NCBI GenBank assembly: GCA_035506275.1
Contig: DATJPT010000003.1
Location: forward strand, 1 to 64,000
Reading direction: 5' to 3'
Source of the DNA: Bacteroidota bacterium
Lineage (GTDB): Bacteria > Bacteroidota > Ignavibacteria > UBA10030 > UBA8401
Length of the DNA: 64,000 nucleotides
Part shown: positions 35,096 through 43,454 of the stretch, piece after piece
Position numbering within the stretch: the first letter of the stretch is position 1
How the letters are laid out: each line of letters begins with the position of its first letter
Notes under the pieces: model-generated
What the model was told of the DNA's origin: nothing
Databases searched by the model: none
What the model saw: the letters and a program-made list of their open reading frames with translations, nothing else
Position numbers and translations under genes: made by a program

Positions 35096-35956
35096 TTACG
35101 ATTTTCTTTTGATCAGGCTCTCGCGGACCATTTGTGTTCCGATACCTTCATCGGTGAAGATCTCCAGAAGGAGCGAATGCTTGATGCGTCCGTCGACGAT
35201 GTGAACTTTCTTCACCCCCGCGTTCAATGTTTTGAACGCCGAACGGACTTTTGGGATCATCCCCCCGAAGATCGCTCCCTGTTCAATGAGACGCTCGGCC
35301 TCTTTTTCGGTGAGCGAAGATATCCGCTCGTTATTGATGACGATCCCTTCGATGTCGCTCAGGTACACGAGTTTCTCTGCCTTCAGCGCGTCGGCGATGG
35401 TTCCTGCGGCAAGGTCGGCGTTGACATTATAGATCGTTCCCTTTTTGCCGACGCCCAGCGGTGCGATCACCGGCATCATTCCGTTCTTTAAGAGAAGCTC
35501 GATGAAGGGGACATTGACCGATGTGACTCGTCCAACCAGGCCGAGGTCATTTTCGCCGTCAAGAATTTTTTCGGCCCGAAGGAGCGTGTTGTCCACGCCG
35601 CTCAAGCCGATGGCGTCGCCGTCGTTGCCGTTGATCAGATTGACGATCTCCTTGTTGATCTTTCCCGCCAGGACCATCTGCACGACCTCAACCATTGCTT
35701 CGTCCGTGTAGCGTTGCCCGTTCACGAATTTCGTCTCGATGCCGAGCTTCCTGGCGATCTCGGTGATCTCTTTCCCGCCGCCGTGGACGATGACAATGTT
35801 GATCCCGATCTTCCGAAGGATCGTCACGTCTTTGCCGAATGTTTCGCGCAGCGACGGATCGGTCATTGCCGCACCGCCGTACTTTATGACGAACGTCTTC
35901 CCCTCATACTTTTGGATGTAGGGGAGGGCTTCAATGAGGACTTCTTCTTTTTTCAT
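35096..35956 (-). CDS. argB: Acetylglutamate kinase
   Basis: Phosphorylates N-acetylglutamate. 286 residues with the amino-acid-kinase opening FVIKYGGAAMTDPSL, IVHGGGKEIT, FVNGQRYTDEAMVEVVQMVLAGKINKEIV, and VYLSDIEGI plus GGMIPKVRSA. Nine bases separate it from argR. The arginine-feedback N-terminal helix seen in some hexameric forms is short here. Confidence 0.96.
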   Translation of the reverse strand: MKKEEVLIEALPYIQKYEGKTFVIKYGGAAMTDPSLRETFGKDVTILRKIGINIVIVHGGGKEITEIARKLGIETKFVNGQRYTDEAMVEVVQMVLAGKINKEIVNLINGNDGDAIGLSGVDNTLLRAEKILDGENDLGLVGRVTSVNVPFIELLLKNGMMPVIAPLGVGKKGTIYNVNADLAAGTIADALKAEKLVYLSDIEGIVINNERISSLTEKEAERLIEQGAIFGGMIPKVRSAFKTLNAGVKKVHIVDGRIKHSLLLEIFTDEGIGTQMVRESLIKRKS

Positions 35957-35991
35957 CTTCTTCTTAGCACAAAAAGACTTTTGGGGCTTTC

Positions 35992-37215
35992 TTAACTTCT
36001 ATAACTCGCGTTGATGTCGACGTATCCCTTGGACAGATCGCATGTCCATAGTGTCGCAGCGTGTTTCCCTCCGTGAAGATCGACGGTGATGGTGATTTCT
36101 TTCTGTTTCAGAATAGTTTTCGCCTTCTGTTCGGAGAATGAAATATTGTAGTTTTTGCCGAGGATCCTGAGGCCGCCGAAAAAGATCTCTGTTGTGTCGG
36201 GATTGAACTGTATTCCCGAGCGTCCGACTGCGGCAAGAATCCTCCCCCAATTGGCGTCCTCGCCATGAATGGCAGTCTTAACTAATAGCGAATTGCAAAT
36301 TGTCTTTCCTGCCGCTTCGGCTTCCGCAGTCGACTTTGCTCCTTTGACAGTGACTTCGACGAACTTTGTAGCGCCTTCGCCGTCCTTCACGATCATTTTC
36401 GACAGAACGACCAGAACATGCTCAAATGCCTCGTAAAAAAGTCGGTATGATGAAGAGCTTTCCTTCAGCAGGAGGTTTCCGGATTTCCGATTCGCCAATG
36501 CGATGACCATGTCGTTCGTGCTCGTGTCGCCGTCGACGGTGATCCTGTTGAACGATCGTTCCGTCGCGCGCCGCAAAGTCGTTTTCAGAAGAGGATGGGA
36601 GATGTTTGCATCCGTGGTGATGAAGGCGAGCATCGTTGCCATGTTTGGCGCGATCATTCCCGAGCCTTTGGCCATGCCGCCGATGCGGACCGGGACATCC
36701 CCGATCGTAATTTCAACGGCATATTCTTTCGTAAACGTATCGGTCGTACAGATTCCCAGCGCGGCATCAGCGTTGCCGTCGGTTCGAAGGTGGTGCGACG
36801 CCGCAATGATGCCGGAGCGTAGGGCCTTCATCGGAAGGAACTGGCCGATCACGCCGGTAGAGGAAACGAGCACCTGCGATGAAGGAACGTGCAGAGCCTG
36901 CGCTGTCGCTGCAACCGACCGGACAGCATCCCGCATTCCTCTTTTCCCCGTGCACGCGTTCGCGTTGCCGCTGTTCACTAAAATTGCCGAGGCAACTTTC
37001 GATTGTCTCAGCTGCTGCTGGTCGAGCGTAACGCACGCGGCCTTCGTGATGCTTTGTGTGAAGACTCCGGCGGAAAGTGCCGGAACTTCGGAGACGACCA
37101 ACGCGACGTCTTTCTTCTGCCTCTTGATGCCGCAATGAACGCCGGAAGCCATAAATCCTTTTGGTGCGCAGACACCCCCAGTGACAATTTTGATTTTTCC
37201 ATCTTTCTTTTTCAC
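35992..37215 (-). CDS. argJ: Bifunctional ornithine acetyltransferase/N-acetylglutamate synthase
   Basis: Recycles the acetyl group from N-acetylornithine to glutamate. 407 residues with the autocleavage site in KGSGMIAPNMATMLAFITTD, where the Thr of MATML becomes the N-terminal nucleophile of the beta chain, and NRITVDGDTSTNDMV. Its presence indicates the cyclic, acetyl-recycling arginine pathway, so no argE is required. Confidence 0.96.
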   Translation of the reverse strand: MKKKDGKIKIVTGGVCAPKGFMASGVHCGIKRQKKDVALVVSEVPALSAGVFTQSITKAACVTLDQQQLRQSKVASAILVNSGNANACTGKRGMRDAVRSVAATAQALHVPSSQVLVSSTGVIGQFLPMKALRSGIIAASHHLRTDGNADAALGICTTDTFTKEYAVEITIGDVPVRIGGMAKGSGMIAPNMATMLAFITTDANISHPLLKTTLRRATERSFNRITVDGDTSTNDMVIALANRKSGNLLLKESSSSYRLFYEAFEHVLVVLSKMIVKDGEGATKFVEVTVKGAKSTAEAEAAGKTICNSLLVKTAIHGEDANWGRILAAVGRSGIQFNPDTTEIFFGGLRILGKNYNISFSEQKAKTILKQKEITITVDLHGGKHAATLWTCDLSKGYVDINASYRS

Positions 37216-37217
37216 TC

Positions 37218-38231
37218 TTACAACAGTCCTTCCGTTTCCGCGAACCCGAACATGAGATTCATATTTTGTATCGCCTGGCCGGCGGCTCCCTTTACGAGAT
37301 TGTCGATCACGCTCAGGAGAATGAGCGTATTGTTCCTTTCATCGATGTGGAAGCCGATATCGCAGAAATTGGTATAATTCACATTCTTGATCTCGGGAAC
37401 CGATGAGCCGTCCACCCGGACAAACGGAGCGCCGGAATAGTATTTTTTGTAGATCGAAGAAATTTCTCCGTGCTCGACGGCCTTCTTCAGCCTTAGATAG
37501 ATCGTAGAATAAATTCCGCGCGTGATCGGGATGAGATGGGGAACGAACGTCACCTTGATGTTCGATGGTCCGTTTTCCATAATTGCTGATTCGATCTCAG
37601 GGGTATGCTGGTGGACGCTCACCTTGTATGCTCTGACGCTTTCGTTTACTTCTGAAAATGAATAGTTGAGCGAGGCGCTGCGCCCTGCCCCCGAAACCCC
37701 CGACTGAGAACTGATGATGATGCCCGTTTCTTCAGCGATCCCTTCTTTGAGCATTGGAATCAAGGGAAGGACGGCGCTCGTGGCATAGCATCCCGGGTTT
37801 GCGACAAGCCGGGCAGTTTTGATCTTCGCGCAGTTCCATTCCGGCAGGCCGTACACCGATTCAGAAAGAAACTCCGCCGAGACGTGTTCGCGCTGATAAT
37901 ACTTCTGGTATGACTGCAAATTCTTGAGCCTGAAGTCCCCGCCGAGGTCGATGACTCTTTTTTTCGCCTTCAACAGCTCGGGCACAATGTGCATCGCTTC
38001 CCCCGAAGGCAGGGCGACGAACACGGCATCTGCATCGGCAACCAGGCCAACGGAATATTCCTTGAACACGAGGTCGGTCTGTCCGCGGAAGACCCCGTAG
38101 AGTTCGTCGACGCGTTTTCCGGCGCTGCTGTGCGCAAAGACGTTCGTGATCGTGATGTTGGGATGTTTTAACAACAGCCTCATCAACTCCGCTCCCGAAT
38201 ATCCGGAAGCGCCTACGATCGATACGTTCAT
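37218..38231 (-). CDS. argC: N-acetyl-gamma-glutamyl-phosphate reductase
   Basis: Reduces acetylglutamyl phosphate with NADPH. 337 residues with the Rossmann motif VSIVGASGYSGAELMRLL, the catalytic Cys in LVANPGCYATSAVLPLIP and the GVSGAGRSASLNYSFSEVN segment. It is the first gene of the arginine operon, with tandem ARG boxes centred about 30 and 50 bases upstream of its start. Confidence 0.96.
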   Translation of the reverse strand: MNVSIVGASGYSGAELMRLLLKHPNITITNVFAHSSAGKRVDELYGVFRGQTDLVFKEYSVGLVADADAVFVALPSGEAMHIVPELLKAKKRVIDLGGDFRLKNLQSYQKYYQREHVSAEFLSESVYGLPEWNCAKIKTARLVANPGCYATSAVLPLIPMLKEGIAEETGIIISSQSGVSGAGRSASLNYSFSEVNESVRAYKVSVHQHTPEIESAIMENGPSNIKVTFVPHLIPITRGIYSTIYLRLKKAVEHGEISSIYKKYYSGAPFVRVDGSSVPEIKNVNYTNFCDIGFHIDERNNTLILLSVIDNLVKGAAGQAIQNMNLMFGFAETEGLL

Positions 38232-38252
38232 ACATTCATCCTTCGAATTGCA

Positions 38253-38290
38253 AGGGTATAAATATACAGTATGTTGTATAATTATGCAAG
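38253..38290 (-). promoter_or_regulatory. Tandem ARG boxes (ArgR operator) before argC
   Basis: On the minus strand TGCATAATTATACA (38288-38275) fits the ARG-box core TGNATWWWWATNCA at every position, and TGTATATTTATACC (38268-38255) fits at all but one. Their centres are 20 bases apart, the helical spacing that ArgR hexamers require. The site lies immediately upstream of argC in an operon that encodes ArgR. Confidence 0.82.
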
Positions 38291-38381
38291 TTATTTTTCG
38301 AAGTTTTTGAAACGTGGCGAATTTTCAGTATCTTTAGTTCATTCGTGAATAATTTTTCAATTTTGACATTCGCCGGGAACC

Positions 38382-39479
38382 ATGGGTTTTAACTGCGGTA
38401 TCGTCGGCTTGCCGAACGTCGGGAAGTCGACTCTATTCAATGCGATCACGGCCGCCGGAGCGGAAGCGGCAAACTATCCTTTTTGCACCATCGACCCGAA
38501 CGTAGGCATCGTCGCGGTCCCCGATTCCCGCATCGACGGGCTCGTCACTCTTTATCATCCGGCCAAGACCATCCCCTCTGTCATCGAATTTGTCGATATC
38601 GCGGGATTGGTGAAAGGGGCCAGCAAAGGCGAGGGGCTCGGCAACCAATTCCTGTCGCACATCCGCGAGGTTGACGCCATCGCGCATGTGGTCCGCTGCT
38701 TCGACGACCCGAATGTAATCCATGTGGACGGGAGCGTCAATCCGAAACGGGACATTGAAGTCATCGAGGCCGAGCTCATATTCAAGGACCTTGAGACTGT
38801 TGAGAAGAAAACGGGGGAGGCGGAAAAAAGAGCAAAGACCGGAGATAAAAAAAACAAGGCCGAACACGAATTCTGCCTGCGGCTTCAACGGCATCTTCTG
38901 GAGGGCCGGCTTGCCCAGTACATGATCCTCAACGGCGACGAGGAGCGCTTTTGGATCCGGGATATGCATCTGTTGACAAACAAGCCGGTCATGTACGTAT
39001 GCAATGTCCACGAAAAAGATGTTGCGGGAGCAAATGCCTACGTTTCGCAGGTGAAAGAAATAGCGCAAAAAGAAAATGCAAAAGCAGTCGTCGTAAGCGC
39101 GGCGGTTGAAGCAGAAGTCGCGGAACTGCCGATTGAAGAACGAGCCGGGTTTCTTTCCGGGCTGGGATTGAAAGAATCCGGGCTGGAACAGGTCATCCAT
39201 ACCGGGTATGACCTTCTTCAACTGTTGACTTTTTATACAGCAGGCCCTAAAGAGGTCCACGCATGGACAATTCGGCGCCGGCTTGCTGCACCCGAAGCGG
39301 CGGGCGTTATTCACACCGACTTTGAAAAAGGTTTTATTCGAGCGGAAATAATGAAATATGACGATCTGATCAGACTTGGAAGTGAACAGGCCGTCAAGGA
39401 TAAAGGACTGCTTCGCATAGAGGGGAGAGAGTACATTATTGAGGATGGCGACATCGTTCATTTTAGATTCAATGTTTGA
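38382..39479 (+). CDS. ychF: Redox-regulated ATPase YchF
   Basis: A universally conserved Obg-family P-loop protein associated with ribosomes and stress responses that prefers ATP. 365 residues: G1 GLPNVGKSTLFNAIT (about 8-22), the G3 region FVDIAGLVKGASKGEGLGNQFLSHIREVDAIAHVVRCF, a helical hairpin insertion (about 125-190), and the C-terminal TGS domain (about 280-363, LLTFYTAGPKEVHAWTIRRRLAAPEAAGVIHTDFEKGFIRAE). Monocistronic. Confidence 0.97.
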   Translation: MGFNCGIVGLPNVGKSTLFNAITAAGAEAANYPFCTIDPNVGIVAVPDSRIDGLVTLYHPAKTIPSVIEFVDIAGLVKGASKGEGLGNQFLSHIREVDAIAHVVRCFDDPNVIHVDGSVNPKRDIEVIEAELIFKDLETVEKKTGEAEKRAKTGDKKNKAEHEFCLRLQRHLLEGRLAQYMILNGDEERFWIRDMHLLTNKPVMYVCNVHEKDVAGANAYVSQVKEIAQKENAKAVVVSAAVEAEVAELPIEERAGFLSGLGLKESGLEQVIHTGYDLLQLLTFYTAGPKEVHAWTIRRRLAAPEAAGVIHTDFEKGFIRAEIMKYDDLIRLGSEQAVKDKGLLRIEGREYIIEDGDIVHFRFNV

Positions 39480-39628
39480 CACGGCTCACAAGAAAGCCGC
39501 ACGGTCAAAAAAAATAGTTTTGTCTTTGCAATTTAGAGAGCCTTTCGTTAATTTTAGAGCAGATCATTTGTGGCCGTCCTTCTTGCCGGCAGAACGGTTT
39601 CACCAGCATACCTAAGTTTCAAGACTCA

Positions 39629-40936
39629 ATGTTACGACAGCGCCACACTCTTCGTCTGCGGAGGGAAGGGGTAATCCTCTTTGCCCTTGTTCTTGCAACG
39701 CTAAATTTTCATTGTCAACGCGGCAAGGCGGCGTTCCCCCCCGACCATTATCTTCTCATCACCCATTCTGCCCTCAATCGAATTACGATATTCGATCTTG
39801 CAGCTGATACCATCGTTGGTGCGCTGCCGACGCAGAAGCTCCCTCACGACATGATTGTTTCGCGCGACCGTTTGTTGTATGTCGTCAACAGCGGGGCACA
39901 AAGCATAACGACTTACGATCTCAAGAACCCGGAGTTCTGGGAATATGCGAGACAATTCATCAAAAAAGATTCTTCAAACCTCTCCGCCTTCCGTTCCCCG
40001 TCGCCGAGCATGATGGGACAAGGACATGAGGGCAATGGTCAAGGGGCAATGAAAGACAGTTCGGCATGGATCACCTTGAACAGAGCTCCGGCCCAGCTTC
40101 TCCCTGCATCCTTCGCGAGAACTTATCTTACGGATCCGAATTTTCCTGACATCGCAAAACCGATGCATGAGAAAGTCAACGCGATGGCCCATGCGACATG
40201 CTACGATTGCCATGACCGATCTGTCGGAGCGAAACCATTCGCCCCGAAGTATTCTTCCGACAGTTCCGAGATCTTCATCGTGCAGCTCGGCTATCGCACC
40301 GTCTCGTTCCTGGATTCAAAGACCCTTTCGGTCAAGCGGCGTATTCCTGTCCCATGCTCATCCCATTATTCGCCGATCGAAGCATGGATCACGCCGGATC
40401 AACGCCAGTGCTTTGTGACGTGCCGCAACGAGATAGGGCAGAGTAAGCCCGGATTGATACTAGTTCTGGACCTTCATGATGGCAGGCTGCTGAAATCTAT
40501 CACGGCGGGGATTTATCCGTGGCATCTTCTTCCGTCCGCCGACGGGAGCACGTTGTACGTCAATAATTTTCAAAGCAGCCGGATTTCAATTGTGGATGTC
40601 AAGAAAATGCAGATCGTCGATTCGATTGTTGTGCAAAATGGCCCATCCATGATGCTGCTGCAGCCGGAGAACGGCCGGATTGTGGTGAGCTGCTTTTACA
40701 CCGACCGTGTGCTGTTTGTGGATTTGAAAACAAAAGAAGTGCTGAAGGAGATCCCGGTCGACGCAAACCCTACGTCACTGGAATTCTCTCCCGGCGGAAA
40801 ACTGTTATATGTCTTGTGCGGTGGGGAGAGCTCACTGGACATGATCGACGTTGATCAGGGAAAGGTCATCGAGAAGCACAAGATGCTATTCGGCGCGTAT
40901 GCATTTCATTCCATGGACGAACGAGAACATCAATAA
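39629..40936 (+). CDS. YVTN-type beta-propeller protein with a c-type heme motif, exported
   Basis: 435 residues. An N-terminal hydrophobic segment (about 14-30) should direct export. The body is a YVTN/NHL-like beta-propeller with repeats such as SRISIVDVKKMQIVDSIVV and DRVLFVDLKTKEVLKEIPVDANPTSLEFSPGGKLLYVL. In the middle (about 190-200) is a CxxCH heme c attachment site, CYDCH, preceded by a run of His/Met-rich sequence, so it may be a monoheme cytochrome/propeller fusion. Similar propeller cytochromes serve electron transfer in the periplasm. The partner is unknown. The downstream surface lipoprotein gene follows after 40 bases. Confidence 0.82.
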   Translation: MLRQRHTLRLRREGVILFALVLATLNFHCQRGKAAFPPDHYLLITHSALNRITIFDLAADTIVGALPTQKLPHDMIVSRDRLLYVVNSGAQSITTYDLKNPEFWEYARQFIKKDSSNLSAFRSPSPSMMGQGHEGNGQGAMKDSSAWITLNRAPAQLLPASFARTYLTDPNFPDIAKPMHEKVNAMAHATCYDCHDRSVGAKPFAPKYSSDSSEIFIVQLGYRTVSFLDSKTLSVKRRIPVPCSSHYSPIEAWITPDQRQCFVTCRNEIGQSKPGLILVLDLHDGRLLKSITAGIYPWHLLPSADGSTLYVNNFQSSRISIVDVKKMQIVDSIVVQNGPSMMLLQPENGRIVVSCFYTDRVLFVDLKTKEVLKEIPVDANPTSLEFSPGGKLLYVLCGGESSLDMIDVDQGKVIEKHKMLFGAYAFHSMDEREHQ

Positions 40937-40976
40937 CTCTACTTCATCTATCAATCAATAAACTAAAGGGAGGATC

Positions 40977-42974
40977 ATGAAAAAACGATCTCGCTTTGCA
41001 ATGCGCCTCGGCGTCTCAGTCCTGTTCATCGTTGGAGTTGGGATGTGGGTGGCGAGCTGCAGCAAAAATAATTCCATGACAGGACCGGGCGGTGGCGGCA
41101 GTACATCATCCGGCCCGGCGAAGGTTGTGGGGGTCGTCAACGACGCTAGCACGACGGGCAATCCTGTGTTGGCCGGAGCAACTGTACAGATCGTCGGCTC
41201 AAGCACGTCGACGACCACGGATGCGAACGGGGCCTTTTCCATCTCTGTCCCGACCGATTCCACCAAAACCATCAACATATCAAAAACTGGATACTCCTTG
41301 AATCAGGTCGTGGTTACCCTGAAGGGAGACAGCACCAGGAACATCACGGTAAGTCTTTTAAAAGTGGGGGGAAGCCAAAGCGTTCCGGCGAACGCGGGCG
41401 GCAGCGTTGCCGATACAAAATCAAACGCCGTCATCACCTTGCCGCCGAATTTTGTTTCCGCGTCGGGAAATGTCACCGTAACGGTGACCGGGCTTGATCC
41501 GACGACGGATCAGGTTCGCGCGCTCCCGGGCGGGCTTCAGGCGGTGGATGCGACCGGCAACACGGTGTATCTCCAACCCGTTTCGTTCGCCGAGTACACC
41601 GTGACCGACGCCAACGGCAATGTCCTGCCGTTCAATACGTCCGCCGGATCGGGGGCAAATATCGAGCTTCCCATTCCGGCTTCGTTGCGCGGCAAACCCG
41701 GGTATAGAAACGGAGACCCGATCGAATGTTATTTGTACGATCCATCCGACGGAAAATGGAAAACGCCCGTACCCGGAGTCATCGGGCCCTCCTCGGTTGA
41801 CGCTTCCATCCCCGCGATAAAAGCAACGATCATGCATCTTTCGTGGTACGGCGGAGCTCCCGCTGTCAATCAGCGCGCTTGCATCAAAGGCTACGTGAAA
41901 AATTCAAACGGCACACCGGCCGCCGGTGCAGAGGTCGACTTGTATCCCGGGGCGAATGGCTCGACCGATAAGAACGGGTATTTCGACCTGGATGCATCTC
42001 CGTCATCGAACGTGCGCATCGTGGCCACGGTGCTTTCCGGCTCGAAGGTGAGCACGGCTGAAGAAGTGGTCTACACAGGCTCCGCGGGGGATTCCTGCTA
42101 CACGGCTCCCGACCTGACGCTGGGGCTTCCTCAACAGGGAAATTTTCAGGTGAATGCTTCCTTATATCACAGCGGCAGCGGCAGCGAGGCTTTTGATTAT
42201 GCTATCGCCTCGATCCAGCTGACCACGCCGGATAACTCTACGAGCGATTGGGACAGTGCAGCTGTGCAGATAGGGTACGGCAGCCAATTCACGACCCTCA
42301 CCCCTCTTGGGGGTGGATCGTACTATGCATTCACCGGTTCCCCCGCCAATTTCGCGCTGACGCCCGGCGAGATGTATCAGATCAAGATCGATTTTGATAA
42401 GAACGGAACAATCGATGCCGAGGGCTCTGTGAGGATGGTCGGTGTCACTGCAATTACGAATCCGGCCGATAACGGAACGGTCCCGAAGACGTTTACCGCG
42501 ACGTGGGTGGACAGCGGGGCCACACACTCAGGATACAGCGCCAACTATTGGGGTTTCCTCTCGGGCGACAGCACGTTCCTGTATTTTCTGACGACCAACA
42601 CTCAAAAGGTCATCGGCGACAACACTATCGATTCTTCATTCTGGGGGTATCCGCAGGTAAATTCGCCGCTTCCTGCAGGTTCATACAGTTTGAGCCTTTG
42701 GTCGTTCAACGGTCCCGGAAACTTTCTTTCGGAGGTCGGCGACCAACTTCCAAACATCAGCGGTCAGAACGTAACGGGATATTTTTATTCCTACTATTTC
42801 GGGACCCCGGTGAATTTCACTTCATCCGGGACTGGCTCCGGGAAAGCAGCGGGTTCAATTTCGCGCATGCTGCCTCGCCGGACGAAAACGCCGCCGCTCG
42901 CGCTGAAGAATTTCTTTAAGCATATCCCCGCTTCCATCAGGAAGAAAGCTGGGATTTCGCTTGCACGCAGATAA
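40977..42974 (+). CDS. Surface lipoprotein with carboxypeptidase regulatory-like domains
   Basis: 665 residues. A lipoprotein signal ends at Cys28 (VGMWVASCSKNN), followed by a Gly/Ser linker. Two carboxypeptidase regulatory-like/CnaB beta-sandwiches are visible at about 45-130 (VVGVVNDAS through TVSLLKVG) and 305-390 (ACIKGYVKNSNGTPAAGAEVDLYPGANGSTDKNGYFDLDA). The remainder is Gly/Ser/Thr-rich and beta-strand-like. Probably anchored in the outer membrane. The ATG follows a strong GGGAGG. Function unknown; it is likely co-transcribed with the propeller cytochrome. Confidence 0.82.
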   Translation: MKKRSRFAMRLGVSVLFIVGVGMWVASCSKNNSMTGPGGGGSTSSGPAKVVGVVNDASTTGNPVLAGATVQIVGSSTSTTTDANGAFSISVPTDSTKTINISKTGYSLNQVVVTLKGDSTRNITVSLLKVGGSQSVPANAGGSVADTKSNAVITLPPNFVSASGNVTVTVTGLDPTTDQVRALPGGLQAVDATGNTVYLQPVSFAEYTVTDANGNVLPFNTSAGSGANIELPIPASLRGKPGYRNGDPIECYLYDPSDGKWKTPVPGVIGPSSVDASIPAIKATIMHLSWYGGAPAVNQRACIKGYVKNSNGTPAAGAEVDLYPGANGSTDKNGYFDLDASPSSNVRIVATVLSGSKVSTAEEVVYTGSAGDSCYTAPDLTLGLPQQGNFQVNASLYHSGSGSEAFDYAIASIQLTTPDNSTSDWDSAAVQIGYGSQFTTLTPLGGGSYYAFTGSPANFALTPGEMYQIKIDFDKNGTIDAEGSVRMVGVTAITNPADNGTVPKTFTATWVDSGATHSGYSANYWGFLSGDSTFLYFLTTNTQKVIGDNTIDSSFWGYPQVNSPLPAGSYSLSLWSFNGPGNFLSEVGDQLPNISGQNVTGYFYSYYFGTPVNFTSSGTGSGKAAGSISRMLPRRTKTPPLALKNFFKHIPASIRKKAGISLARR

Positions 42975-42992
42975 GGTCTCCGGCATATCATT

Positions 42993-43029
42993 AAAAAAGG
43001 CATCTCACGGATCGTGAGATGCCTTTTTT
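42993..43029 (+). terminator. Bidirectional terminator
   Basis: Perfect 11-base stem GGCATCTCACG/CGTGAGATGCC (42999-43009 and 43013-43023), 3-base loop, A-run before and T6 after. It serves the lipoprotein gene on the plus strand and the SufT-like gene on the minus strand. Confidence 0.9.
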
Positions 43030-43052
43030 GTTTTCGTGTGACGCGAATTATC

Positions 43053-43379
43053 TTATGTCCAGCCGAGCTTCTTGCGCGCTTCGGGGGCTATCATTGCGGG
43101 ATTCCATTGGGGCTGCCAGACAATGCGTACGTCGGCGTCGCTGACACCGGCGATCTTCTTTACACGGTCACGCACGTTGTTCGCGATCATCGATGACATG
43201 CCGCAGCCCGGTGAGGTCAACGTCATTTTCACGCCGACCCAGCCGTCAATGATCTTAACATCGTAGACCAACCCGAGGTCCACAATGCTGACGGGAATTT
43301 CCGGATCGTGCACATCTTTGAGAGCTTCATAGACAAGCTCCTTTGTGACCGCTGTCGGCTGAACGCTGGTATTGTCCAT
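43053..43379 (-). CDS. MIP18/DUF59 (SufT/PaaD-like) Fe-S assembly factor
   Basis: 108 residues made of a single DUF59 domain: ALKDVHDPEIPVSIVDLGLVYDVKI, the MTLTSPGCGMSSMIANNVRDRVKKI segment with the conserved Cys, and VRIVWQPQWNPAMIAPEARKKLGW at the end, typical of metal-sulfur cluster biosynthesis proteins. It has the same fold as the N-terminus of the Mrp homologue at 18067-19170. Cytoplasmic. Confidence 0.9.
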   Translation of the reverse strand: MDNTSVQPTAVTKELVYEALKDVHDPEIPVSIVDLGLVYDVKIIDGWVGVKMTLTSPGCGMSSMIANNVRDRVKKIAGVSDADVRIVWQPQWNPAMIAPEARKKLGWT

Positions 43380-43454
43380 TGTCTCCTCGAAGTAATGTAC
43401 TTCAATCTACAAATTTTCTTTTAAAGTTGAAACCTGTCCTCATGGACATATTCG

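Noticed and set aside
34550-35491. 313-codon plus-strand open frame
   Set aside because: Antisense to argR and argB; no motif.
38433-39482. 349-codon minus-strand open frame
   Set aside because: Antisense to ychF.
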